Source: Catenibacterium mitsuoka_A (GTDB lineage Bacteria > Bacillota_I > Bacilli_A > Erysipelotrichales > Coprobacillaceae). From it: 14,288 nt of DNA. Under the pieces are notes generated by a model that saw only the letters and a program-made list of their open reading frames with translations, was not told the DNA's origin and ran no database searches. Shown piece after piece: positions 1 through 5,828 of this stretch. Within the stretch, counting starts at the first letter, position 1; each line of letters starts with the position of its first letter. Location of the stretch: the NCBI RefSeq assembly GCF_964259225.1, contig NZ_CAXVKN010000063.1; one strand, written 5' to 3'. Both the position numbers and the translations under genes were made by a program.

Positions 1-172
1 GATAAATCTGTATAGAAGTTTCTTGTCCTATGTCCTTGATTTAAAAAAACAATATAAAACGAAAGCGAAAACGAAAATCAAAGAAATGTGTTATTTTCAC
101 TTGACAATCGTCATTTCATAACAGTTTTATAATTTTTCTTCCTTAATAGTATATAAAACTGAATAATAGAGG

Positions 173-203
173 ATATCATACGAATAAGTATGATATTTTC
201 TTT
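173..203 (+). terminator. Probable intrinsic terminator (plus strand)
   Basis: A perfect 9-bp stem (ATATCATAC 173-181, GTATGATAT 188-196) with a 6-nt loop is followed by TTTCTTT. The stem is AT-rich and therefore only moderately stable. No plus-strand gene is visible before it within the window, so the transcript it would end starts outside the window or is a short RNA. Confidence 0.4.
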
Positions 204-295
204 ATATAAAAGCATTTAATTTACAGGATAAGTTTTAAATAGTATATTTGAGTAGCTTTTGTAACGAAACTTGTATGCAACAAAATCATCTAAAT

Positions 296-300
296 ACCCT
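296..300. repeat. Target site duplication, left copy (ACCCT)
   Basis: ACCCT sits directly outside the left IS21 terminus (TGATTATT starts at 301). The same five bases lie directly outside the right terminus at 2933-2937. A 5-bp direct duplication is within the 4-8 bp range known for IS21. Confidence 0.8.
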
Positions 301-327
301 TGATTATTCCACTTTAGTTGATCACTC

Positions 328-428
328 ATTCCGATTAGGTTGACCAAGTGTTCCGATACTCTTGACCAACTAACCATTTTTGCAGAATTCCGACGGGGTT
401 GACCAACCATTCCGATGAACTTGACCAC
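328..428. repeat. IS21 left-end subterminal repeat array
   Basis: Four copies of a TTCCGAY core start at 328, 350, 387 and 409. Each is followed by TTGACCA (340, 362, 399, 421), giving units of about 22 bp. The step from the second to the third copy is 37 bp, so the array has a longer spacer in the middle. Multiple end repeats are the transposase-binding sites of IS21 elements; they are not a CRISPR array. Confidence 0.8.
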
Positions 429-433
429 CTAAA

Positions 434-473
434 AATCCTGACTGTAACTAAAGTACAGCCAGGATTGTTTTTT
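434..473. terminator. Bidirectional hairpin terminator inside IS21, after istB
   Basis: Arms 434-446 and 454-466 pair over 13 positions with one A/C mismatch (CAGGATT in the right arm), with loop ACTAAAG. On the plus strand the stem is followed by G and six T (468-473). On the minus strand it is followed by a run of five T. It ends the istAB transcript and could also block transcription entering from the left flank. Confidence 0.7.
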
Positions 474-476
474 AGT

Positions 477-1202
477 TTATCTGCTTCTCATTGACTTATC
501 GCCAAAGATTTTTATTGTCTGTGATTTTGATATTATTCTATCCATTATTGCGTCAGCTAAAGCACCCCCACCCAGCTTACTGTGCCATCCTGCAACATCA
601 AACTGAGAGCAGAATACTGTTGAATGAATACGATATCTCTTTTCTAGTATTTCCAGAATATCCTGCTGTTCGGCATTATTAGTCCCTATCAACAGCCATT
701 CATCCAGTATTAAAAGATCACACTTTATGTATTGATTTATTCTCTTTCTGTAGTTTCCCTGAACCTTTGCAAGATCTAATTCAGCTAGTAAATCAGGAAG
801 TCTTACATACATTACCTTCATGGTTGCATTACAAGCCTCTACACCTAGTGCACAGGCAATATATGATTTACCACTTCCTGTAGCACCAACTATGATGAGA
901 TTCTCATGTCTCTTGATATATTCATTCGTTGCAAGTCTTTCAATCTGATCCTTATTCAACTGTCTATCTGCATAGTATTTGATCTGAGTCACTGAAGCTT
1001 TTGATTCTACAAAATTCGCATTCCCAATAAGTCTTTCAATCTTATGGTTATGCTTGGAATCTGTTTCAGCATCTATAAGTAGCGCCAGTCTCTGCTCAAA
1101 AGTTAATTCATGGATATCTTCTATTTCATCCTGTTCCTTATAGGCTTTCGCCATGCCTTTTAACTTTAATAAAATCATCTTATCATATGTATCTCTATTC
1201 AT
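477..1202 (-). CDS. istB: IstB-like AAA+ ATPase (IS21 helper protein)
   Basis: IstB binds DNA and ATP and assists the IstA transposase in target selection and strand transfer. The 241-residue product has a Walker A motif GATGSGKS (residues 106-113) and a Walker B LLILDEW (163-169), with a lysine-rich N-terminal region typical of the family. The open frame continues 17 codons upstream. I chose the ATG at 1202 because it follows GGAGGA by four bases, and that start overlaps the end of istA by 8 bases (ATGAATAG), which indicates translational coupling. Length is close to the family's usual 240-260 residues. No frameshift or missing motif is seen. Confidence 0.93.
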   Translation of the reverse strand: MNRDTYDKMILLKLKGMAKAYKEQDEIEDIHELTFEQRLALLIDAETDSKHNHKIERLIGNANFVESKASVTQIKYYADRQLNKDQIERLATNEYIKRHENLIIVGATGSGKSYIACALGVEACNATMKVMYVRLPDLLAELDLAKVQGNYRKRINQYIKCDLLILDEWLLIGTNNAEQQDILEILEKRYRIHSTVFCSQFDVAGWHSKLGGGALADAIMDRIISKSQTIKIFGDKSMRSR

Positions 1203-2751
1203 TGCTTCCTCCATAATATGATGAACCTCTGATAATCGCATAGCTATCATCAATCACCTGTTCTTCTTCTGTTTTTCTAATATCTTGATTATGTGCAATA
1301 ATTAATTTAATATTCTTGTAGCGGGGCACAGCTAAGTGTTGAAGTGCCATATGGCACGCTTCCTCAAGCTGCTTGGATGAATATGAGTCTGCCAACTTTA
1401 ATATTGATCTGCAGCCGTTATATGCTTGTTGTTCCGCTTTATAATGATTCAATAACTGGTCAATGACCTCATAAGTACTAGGTCCTATCTTATCTGCCCA
1501 TCTTCTGAATCTATCGCCATTCCATTCACCAGCTTTTTTATGATTCAATGGCATATGATCCATATTGGTAGAATACTGACCAGGATTGCCATATAAACGT
1601 CTATGAGAACAAATACGTTTCTTCTTGTAATAGACTTCGATGACGCTTCTAGTGATTCTTACATCAACTTTATGCTTGATATACTCATAAGGGACTGAGT
1701 AATACATCTTATCAATAGAAATATGATAATTGAATTGAACTGTCGCCTGCTTCCATACAGCGAATTCATATGGCTCTTTAGGAAGAGGTCTCAGAAACAT
1801 CTTCTCTTCATTTTCAAAGATCTCTTTACGACTTCCATTTCGCTTTTGGAATGGCTTTGCATTGAATTCATCAAGACATTTTCTTATTTTTGCATTAGCT
1901 TCAATGACAGAATTGAATTCCTCCTTTCTTAGACGAGCTATTATGGAAGATGTCACCTTGCCAACAGTACCCTCTACACTTGGCTTGCCCCTAGGTGATC
2001 TTACAAGTGTTGGAACTATAGCCACATCATAATAGTCACCCATTTCCTGATAGGCCTTGTTTAAAATGACATCACCATTCTTAGGGTGCTTTATGACACC
2101 CGTTTTTAAGTTATCAGGAATAAGTAATGGTGTGGTTCCACCAAAATACTCAAACATATGAACGTGTGCATTAATCCAGTTCTCCTGCTTCATATCACTC
2201 ATAAGTTCAACATAAGTGTACTGACTATATGGCAGTGTCGCCACGAAAAGATATCCTTTAGTCACTTCACCAGTAAGTTCATTAACTATTGGAACAGTAG
2301 TACCTGCCCAGTCTACTTCAATTCTTTCAGCTATCTTATGATCAAAGTGCATCGTAGCTTTGTTTCTTTCGATATACTGATTGAAATAATTACAGAACTG
2401 AGAATACTGCAATGGAATCTTACCTGCAGTTCTTACCTCATTGTAGTACTCCTGCCATAAAAGCATCTTGGTTACTCCAGGTTTCTGTAGTTCAAGATAC
2501 ATCATTTCACAATCAGGCTTCGGCTGTAAATTATCACTATCATCTTCTGGTTTTGGAAACAGCTTGTCAGCGAATTCTTCACTAGTCATTGAGCTGACAT
2601 CATTCCAGGATAATCTTAAAGACATAGCTGCATTTTCTACTTTTCTGATTGTATTTCTTGATGTCTTTAATATCTTTGAGATTTCATTTCTAGACATGCC
2701 TAGTGACAGATATCTAAAAATCTCTTTGTATTTTTCCTCGTATGGTTTCAA
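1195..2751 (-). CDS. istA: IS21-family transposase IstA
   Basis: This is the DDE/RNase H-fold recombinase that cuts and joins the element ends. The 518-residue product starts with a helix-turn-helix (about residues 13-40, SRNEISKILKTSRNTIRKV) that should bind the end repeats. The rve catalytic core follows: D147 in EVDWAG, D213 in IPDNLK and E260 in KPSVEG, each in the expected context. A C-terminal basic and beta-rich region lies at about 355-430. The start is a TTG at 2749-2751, preceded by AAGGAG (2760-2765) at a spacing of 8 bases; no better ATG exists at the N-terminus. The 3' end overlaps istB. Length fits the usual 500-520 residues of this group. Confidence 0.93.
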   Translation of the reverse strand: MKPYEEKYKEIFRYLSLGMSRNEISKILKTSRNTIRKVENAAMSLRLSWNDVSSMTSEEFADKLFPKPEDDSDNLQPKPDCEMMYLELQKPGVTKMLLWQEYYNEVRTAGKIPLQYSQFCNYFNQYIERNKATMHFDHKIAERIEVDWAGTTVPIVNELTGEVTKGYLFVATLPYSQYTYVELMSDMKQENWINAHVHMFEYFGGTTPLLIPDNLKTGVIKHPKNGDVILNKAYQEMGDYYDVAIVPTLVRSPRGKPSVEGTVGKVTSSIIARLRKEEFNSVIEANAKIRKCLDEFNAKPFQKRNGSRKEIFENEEKMFLRPLPKEPYEFAVWKQATVQFNYHISIDKMYYSVPYEYIKHKVDVRITRSVIEVYYKKKRICSHRRLYGNPGQYSTNMDHMPLNHKKAGEWNGDRFRRWADKIGPSTYEVIDQLLNHYKAEQQAYNGCRSILKLADSYSSKQLEEACHMALQHLAVPRYKNIKLIIAHNQDIRKTEEEQVIDDSYAIIRGSSYYGGSNE

Positions 2752-2779
2752 AATAAAAACTCCTTTCCTGTAAAATATT

Positions 2780-2804
2780 GTGTAGATACGATGCTTATCT
2801 ACAC
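2780..2804. promoter_or_regulatory. Stem-loop in the istA leader
   Basis: A perfect 9-bp inverted repeat (GTGTAGATA 2780-2788, TATCTACAC 2796-2804) with a 7-nt loop lies about 15 bases upstream of the istA ribosome binding site. No T-run follows on the minus strand, so it is not a plain terminator. It could limit translation of istA from read-through transcripts, or be a protein-binding site. The role is inferred. Confidence 0.4.
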
Positions 2805-2852
2805 CTTAATTTTACTAGAAAAGGAGTATGTATAATATAATTGATCAACTTA

Positions 2853-2932
2853 ATCGGAATGATTGGTCAAGTGTATCGGAATTAATGATCAGGCTAAATC
2901 GGAATTATTGGTCAGCTACGCCATAATAATCA
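2853..2932. repeat. IS21 right-end subterminal repeat array
   Basis: Three copies of ATCGGAAT start at 2853, 2875 and 2898 (periods 22 and 23 bp). Each is followed by a TGRTCA element (GGTCA or GATCA). They are inverted relative to the left-end array and end in the terminus AATAATCA at 2932. The left array has four copies, so the two ends are not equal, as is common in IS21. Confidence 0.8.
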
Positions 2933-2937
2933 ACCCT
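2933..2937. repeat. Target site duplication, right copy (ACCCT)
   Basis: ACCCT immediately follows the right IS21 terminus and matches 296-300 exactly. Together they mark the insertion as a single simple transposition event not yet scrambled by later rearrangement. Confidence 0.8.
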
Positions 2938-3002
2938 CATTTTATAAGGAATTGGAGTTCTCAATACGTAAAAGACAAAGTGTAAAGGAAATGAATAAAG
3001 AG

Positions 3003-3055
3003 GCTGTAACGAATAGATAGTATTTACTACTACCTTGAGCGTTACAGCTCTTTTT
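3003..3055 (+). terminator. Hairpin terminator at the terminal repeat
   Basis: GCTGTAACG (3003-3011) pairs with CGTTACAGC (3040-3048). Flanking AAAGAG and TCTTT extend the stem past a one-base bulge, and TTTTT (3051-3055) follows. The terminal repeat of the element thus forms one arm of a plus-strand terminator, which would stop transcripts entering from outside. The 28-nt loop makes it weaker than a compact terminator. Confidence 0.45.
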
Positions 3056-3071
3056 CATATATCTCAACCCA

Positions 3072-3108
3072 AAAAGGTTATTCACTACTGCATGGTGAAT
3101 AACCTTTT
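3072..3108 (-). terminator. Intrinsic terminator after the transposase remnant
   Basis: A perfect 14-bp stem (AAAAGGTTATTCAC 3072-3085, GTGAATAACCTTTT 3095-3108) with a 9-nt loop. On the minus strand the stem ends in a T-run, 50 bases after the transposase stop codon, where the original terminator of the element would lie. The symmetric A/T ends make it workable in both directions. Confidence 0.65.
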
Positions 3109-3160
3109 CATATTTCAGACGCACTTAAAAAGAACCTGCCCATTTCTTAAAAAAATTTTA

Positions 3161-3625
3161 TCAGCAGATAAACAATCTGAGCATCTCCTTGACCTGTTTC
3201 ATCTGTTTTTCTTCTGTTTCCTTGATTCTCTTCTTCAGTTTCTGGTATTTCCTGATATTATGCCCCATTGCGACAAGGTAGATCTCCATCTGAACATTGT
3301 CATGTCCTCTTCTGTAGAGTCTGTCATAACCCATATTCTCCTTAAGATCACCAAAAGTTCCTTCTGCTTCATTATCTCTCTTGAACATGAGTTTCTTGCC
3401 TTCTTCACTTGTGACATTTTTTCTTACTTCGTTATGAAATTCATCAAGTTCCTTGCAGTAGTTTATGCTTCTTCCAATTCTGGATTTAGTACATTTTGAT
3501 CTGAATGGACAGCCATCACAGTGATGATTTGTTAGTTTTATATTATTACGTGCATATACGCCCCTTGTATCAGTAGTTACCTTATCTACCTCAAACTCAT
3601 GACCAGCAGGACTTCGATCCGCCTT
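3161..3625 (-). pseudogene. C-terminal remnant of IS1182-family DDE transposase
   Basis: The open minus-strand frame encodes about 154 residues that begin without a start codon just after an in-frame TAA (3626-3628). Visible parts are SPAGHEFEVDK, a cysteine cluster (HHCDGCPFRSKC) and the strongly conserved C-terminal block EGTFGDLKENMGYDRL, then RRGHDNVQMEIYLVAMGHNIRKY. The EGxFGxxK block holds the last acidic residue of this transposase class; the earlier catalytic aspartates and the DNA-binding N-terminus are absent. About 40 bases separate the open region from the upstream terminal repeat, so the deletion joined the element's 5' leader to codons for the C-terminal third. It cannot make an active transposase. 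Confidence 0.8.
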
Positions 3626-3747
3626 TTACTGTTTCTGAAACTATAATTAGTTATTTACCCGTTACAGCCTCCCATAGGCTAGAAGGATTCACAAGCATAA
3701 AGTAAAACGTTTATTTATTATCTTATCTGCATTCAAATCATTTATAT

Positions 3748-4926
3748 TTACAATTTTAACCATTCTTCAATATCAATTATTTTTACACCTTCATACTGAT
3801 ATTCATCATGATGTGTGTTAGCCAATAAGATTTTAGGATATGCATCTTGTATTTCTAATAGTGAAGTAACTTCTCTATCGAAAGTTTTCTGATTCGAAAT
3901 ATCATCACTTACTTGAAAATAAATCTTCTCATTTTGTTTTATAGCCACAAAATCAACTTCTTTTTTATAAAGTTTACCAACATAAACTTCATACCCTCTT
4001 CTAAGCAATTCAATCGCAACGATATTTTCATATACTCTGCCATAGTCCATGTTTTTTGTTCCTATAATAGCATATCTGAAAGAATGGTCGGACAAATAAT
4101 ACTTATCATTTGTTGCCAAATATTTTTTCCCTTTTATATCATACCTTCTAACTTTATAAAACAAGTATGAATCTTTCAAATATTGCATATACAATTTTAT
4201 AGTCTTATCTGTTATTTTAATATTAGCATTTGCTAATGATTTAGATATATTATTAGCTGATGTCAAAGAACTAATGTTATCCATCATAAAGTACGCTAAA
4301 TCATGAATAACTTCTTTGTTTCTCATCGAATATTTATTAGTTATGTCCCTTATAATAAGCGTCTCAAAAACATCTCGTATGTATTTATACTTATCATCTT
4401 TTTCACGATAAAGCAAAGTTCCAGGCATTCCACCTTCTCTCACGTATCTATCAAGTGAATACTGCCCAGCATAATATTTTAGACATTCTTTATAAGAAAA
4501 AGGAAATATTTCTATTTCATACGTTCTACCGGTAAATAAAGTAGCCAAATCACTACTTAATAGAAATGCATTCGAACCAGTAATATAAATATCATATTTC
4601 ATACTACTATGTAGACTATTTATGACTTTCTCAAAGCCACTGCACATTTGAACTTCATCTATACATACATAATTATTCTTGTTAGATTTATATTGACCTT
4701 CTATATAATTATTTAATGCATGGTATTCTAAATACGGCTCTGCACTTAAAGAATTGAAATCAACAAAAATAATATTCGCGTCTTTATCAGTTTGATTTAT
4801 ATATTCCATAAATTGTAGTAACAGACATGATTTTCCAGATCTTCTAATACCCGTAATCACTTTAATATCAGGAGTTCCAATTACATTAATAATTTTTGTT
4901 AAATAGTTTCTTTCTAAAAGTTTCAT
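3748..4926 (-). CDS. AAA ATPase with C-terminal DUF4143 (AAA_14/DUF4143 family)
   Basis: The product has an N-terminal P-loop ATPase and a C-terminal DUF4143 domain with a PD-(D/E)xK-like fold. Counting from the ATG at 4935, the Walker A is GIRRSGKS (29-36), Walker B is CIDEVQ (91-96, acidic pair D93/E94), YITGSNA (117-123) is the sensor region, and the family signature FTGRTYEIEIFPFSYKE follows. The C-terminal domain keeps KEVDFVA (about 325-331) and YFQVS (339-343). I prefer the second ATG (4926), because GGGTGA sits six bases before it and abuts the first; this gives 392 residues. The biological role of this widespread, patchily distributed family is unknown. The gene stands alone between a mobile element and the PTS operon, which suggests it is an accessory, possibly transferred gene. 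Confidence 0.85.
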   Translation of the reverse strand: MKLLERNYLTKIINVIGTPDIKVITGIRRSGKSCLLLQFMEYINQTDKDANIIFVDFNSLSAEPYLEYHALNNYIEGQYKSNKNNYVCIDEVQMCSGFEKVINSLHSSMKYDIYITGSNAFLLSSDLATLFTGRTYEIEIFPFSYKECLKYYAGQYSLDRYVREGGMPGTLLYREKDDKYKYIRDVFETLIIRDITNKYSMRNKEVIHDLAYFMMDNISSLTSANNISKSLANANIKITDKTIKLYMQYLKDSYLFYKVRRYDIKGKKYLATNDKYYLSDHSFRYAIIGTKNMDYGRVYENIVAIELLRRGYEVYVGKLYKKEVDFVAIKQNEKIYFQVSDDISNQKTFDREVTSLLEIQDAYPKILLANTHHDEYQYEGVKIIDIEEWLKL

Positions 4927-4943
4927 TTCATTCACCCATATAT

Positions 4944-4949
4944 ATTATA
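4944..4949 (-). promoter_or_regulatory. Probable -10 box of the ATPase gene
   Basis: TATAAT on the minus strand lies 18 bases before the preferred start codon, predicting a very short leader. The -35 position (4967-4972 at 17-bp spacing) reads TTCATT, a poor match, and falls inside the left arm of the palindrome at 4954-4996. An activator or repressor acting at the palindrome would therefore touch RNA polymerase directly. Confidence 0.5.
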
Positions 4950-4953
4950 CCTT

Positions 4954-4996
4954 CTTATTCCGAAAAAATGAATTATTTTCATTTTTTCGGAATAAG
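4954..4996. promoter_or_regulatory. 43-bp perfect palindrome over the ATPase -35 region
   Basis: Arms CTTATTCCGAAAAAATGAA (4954-4972) and TTCATTTTTTCGGAATAAG (4978-4996) are perfect 19-bp inverted copies around TTATT. Neither strand has a T-run directly after the stem, so it is not a typical terminator. It lies just upstream of the -10 box. It is most likely an operator or a cruciform-forming site; which protein uses it is unknown. Confidence 0.55.
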
Positions 4997-5042
4997 ATTT
5001 AACCTTGATTTAACATATATATTCGTAAAGTCTATAACACGC

Positions 5043-5069
5043 AAAAAAGCCAGACCATTAAGTCTGACT
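5043..5069 (-). terminator. Intrinsic terminator of the PTS operon
   Basis: On the minus strand AGTCAGAC (5062-5069) pairs with GTCTGGCT (5048-5055) over 8 bp including one G-U, with a 6-nt loop. A run of six T (5043-5048) follows. The stem begins directly after the stop codon of the RpiR gene, so the regulator is the last gene of the operon. Confidence 0.85.
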
Positions 5070-5822
5070 TTACTCATCAAAGAATGCGAATTCTTGATAT
5101 TTTCTTGCAAGAATAGTAAGAACAATTCCTACTGCATTCATAGAAATGATATGTTCATCCTCAAGAGGAAATTCTGTTGTATTATAGTAAAGCTGATAAT
5201 CTGAATTTTCTACAAGGAAATTCTTTCCTAGCTCAGTTATAGAAAGAATAGGTATATCCTTCATATTCAGTGCATTTACTGTTGTTCTGATACCTGGTGT
5301 ATTACCTGACAATGAAATAATAATGACAAAATCATCACTAGTTAGGGAGTGTGAGATGACTTCAAAATTAGTTTCACCAGATACAATATAATTTGAACGC
5401 CCTGCCATGAATAGCTCACTGGAGAACTGTTTTGTGTAGTTGTTCTGAGTAAAACCCGTCGCATACAAAATGACTTGTCGTGCTTTATGGATTTCGGAAA
5501 TCAATGTAGCAAAGTTTACCTGCGATGCATATTCAAATGTTTTATCAATCTCTTTTCTAAATTTTTCAACCAAATCTGTAGGAACAACTACTTTCTTCAC
5601 TATATCCTTCTTTAAAGAATACTTTAATTCTGAATAACCTGTATAGCCTAGCTTCTGTGCCAAACGTAATACAGAACTCTTTGACGAAAGCAGAACCTTC
5701 GCAAGTTCATTAATAGGCATGTCTACAACATCAGATTTATGATTTCTGATATATTGAATCATGTCTTTTTCATTATCACTTAGTGTTGAATAAATAAGTC
5801 CTGCTTGTGTGTCAAAGTCCAT
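5070..5822 (-). CDS. RpiR/MurR-family transcriptional regulator (HTH_6 + SIS)
   Basis: This 250-residue protein has the two domains of the family at normal length. The N-terminal HTH_6 domain (about 1-77) includes the recognition segment SSKSSVLRLAQKLGYTGYSE (46-65). The C-terminal SIS domain (about 112-215) has VILYATGFTQNN and the phosphate-binding turn SLSGNTPG (170-177). SIS domains of RpiR proteins bind phosphorylated sugars, so the likely inducer is a phosphosugar made by the PTS and hydrolase encoded just upstream. The ATG follows GGGG by nine bases and lies six bases after the hydrolase stop codon. As the last gene of the operon it is probably autoregulated; whether it represses or activates cannot be told from sequence. 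Confidence 0.9.
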   Translation of the reverse strand: MDFDTQAGLIYSTLSDNEKDMIQYIRNHKSDVVDMPINELAKVLLSSKSSVLRLAQKLGYTGYSELKYSLKKDIVKKVVVPTDLVEKFRKEIDKTFEYASQVNFATLISEIHKARQVILYATGFTQNNYTKQFSSELFMAGRSNYIVSGETNFEVISHSLTSDDFVIIISLSGNTPGIRTTVNALNMKDIPILSITELGKNFLVENSDYQLYYNTTEFPLEDEHIISMNAVGIVLTILARKYQEFAFFDE

Positions 5823-5828
5823 ATCTCA

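Larger units (their letters stand above)
1..300. other. AT-rich flank without a convincing gene
   Basis: No open reading frame with a ribosome binding site is visible on either strand. The stretch contains a 10-bp inverted repeat (CAGTTTTATA at 122-131, TATAAAACTG at 152-161), a terminator-like hairpin at 173-203, and a purine-rich tract at about 60-80. A TTGACA at 101-106 is followed by TATAAT at 128-133, but their 21-bp spacing is too long for a normal promoter. This is the DNA into which the IS21 element inserted. Confidence 0.5.
301..2932 (-). mobile_element. Complete IS21-family insertion sequence
   Basis: The element is 2632 bp with termini TGATTATT (301-308) and AATAATCA (2925-2932), which are perfect 8-bp inverted copies beginning 5'-TG and ending CA-3'. 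It is flanked by the 5-bp direct repeat ACCCT. It carries istA (DDE transposase) and istB (AAA+ helper) in the usual overlapping order on the minus strand. It also has the family's multiple subterminal repeats at both ends and a hairpin terminator just inside the left end. Both genes are open over their full length, so the element looks intact and possibly active. Confidence 0.93.
3000..3671 (-). mobile_element. Internally deleted IS1182-type element with both terminal inverted repeats
   Basis: GAGGCTGTAACG (3000-3011) and its exact reverse complement CGTTACAGCCTC (3660-3671) bound a 672-bp stretch. Inside is only the C-terminal part of a DDE transposase of the IS1182 type, followed by two hairpins. 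Full members of this family are usually about 1.5-1.9 kb, so over half the element, including the transposase N-terminus and catalytic centre, is missing. No target duplication is visible next to the repeats. It may be a non-autonomous derivative movable by a full-length relative elsewhere in the genome. Confidence 0.65.

Noticed and set aside
101..133. TTGACA and TATAAT pair as a promoter
   Set aside because: The spacing is 21 bp, outside the 16-19 bp range, and no gene follows.
216..428. 70-codon minus-strand frame at the left IS21 end
   Set aside because: It is mostly a translation of the transposase-binding repeats and crosses the element boundary; there is no ribosome binding site, and the part outside the element (YLDDFVAYKF...) does not continue in frame across the reconstructed empty site, where a TGA precedes it.
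328..428. Regular 22-bp repeats that could suggest a CRISPR array
   Set aside because: The repeats are short and divergent, are mirrored at the other end of the element, and are the known end structure of IS21.
2934..3020. Plus-strand open stretch (SFYKELEFSIRKRQSVKEMN) between the two insertion elements
   Set aside because: It looks faintly protein-like, but it is under 30 codons, has no start, ends inside the terminal repeat of the IS1182 remnant, and a stop lies just before it in the reconstructed empty site.
3035..3499. 154-codon plus-strand frame
   Set aside because: It is the antisense shadow of the transposase remnant, whose minus-strand frame has clear family motifs.
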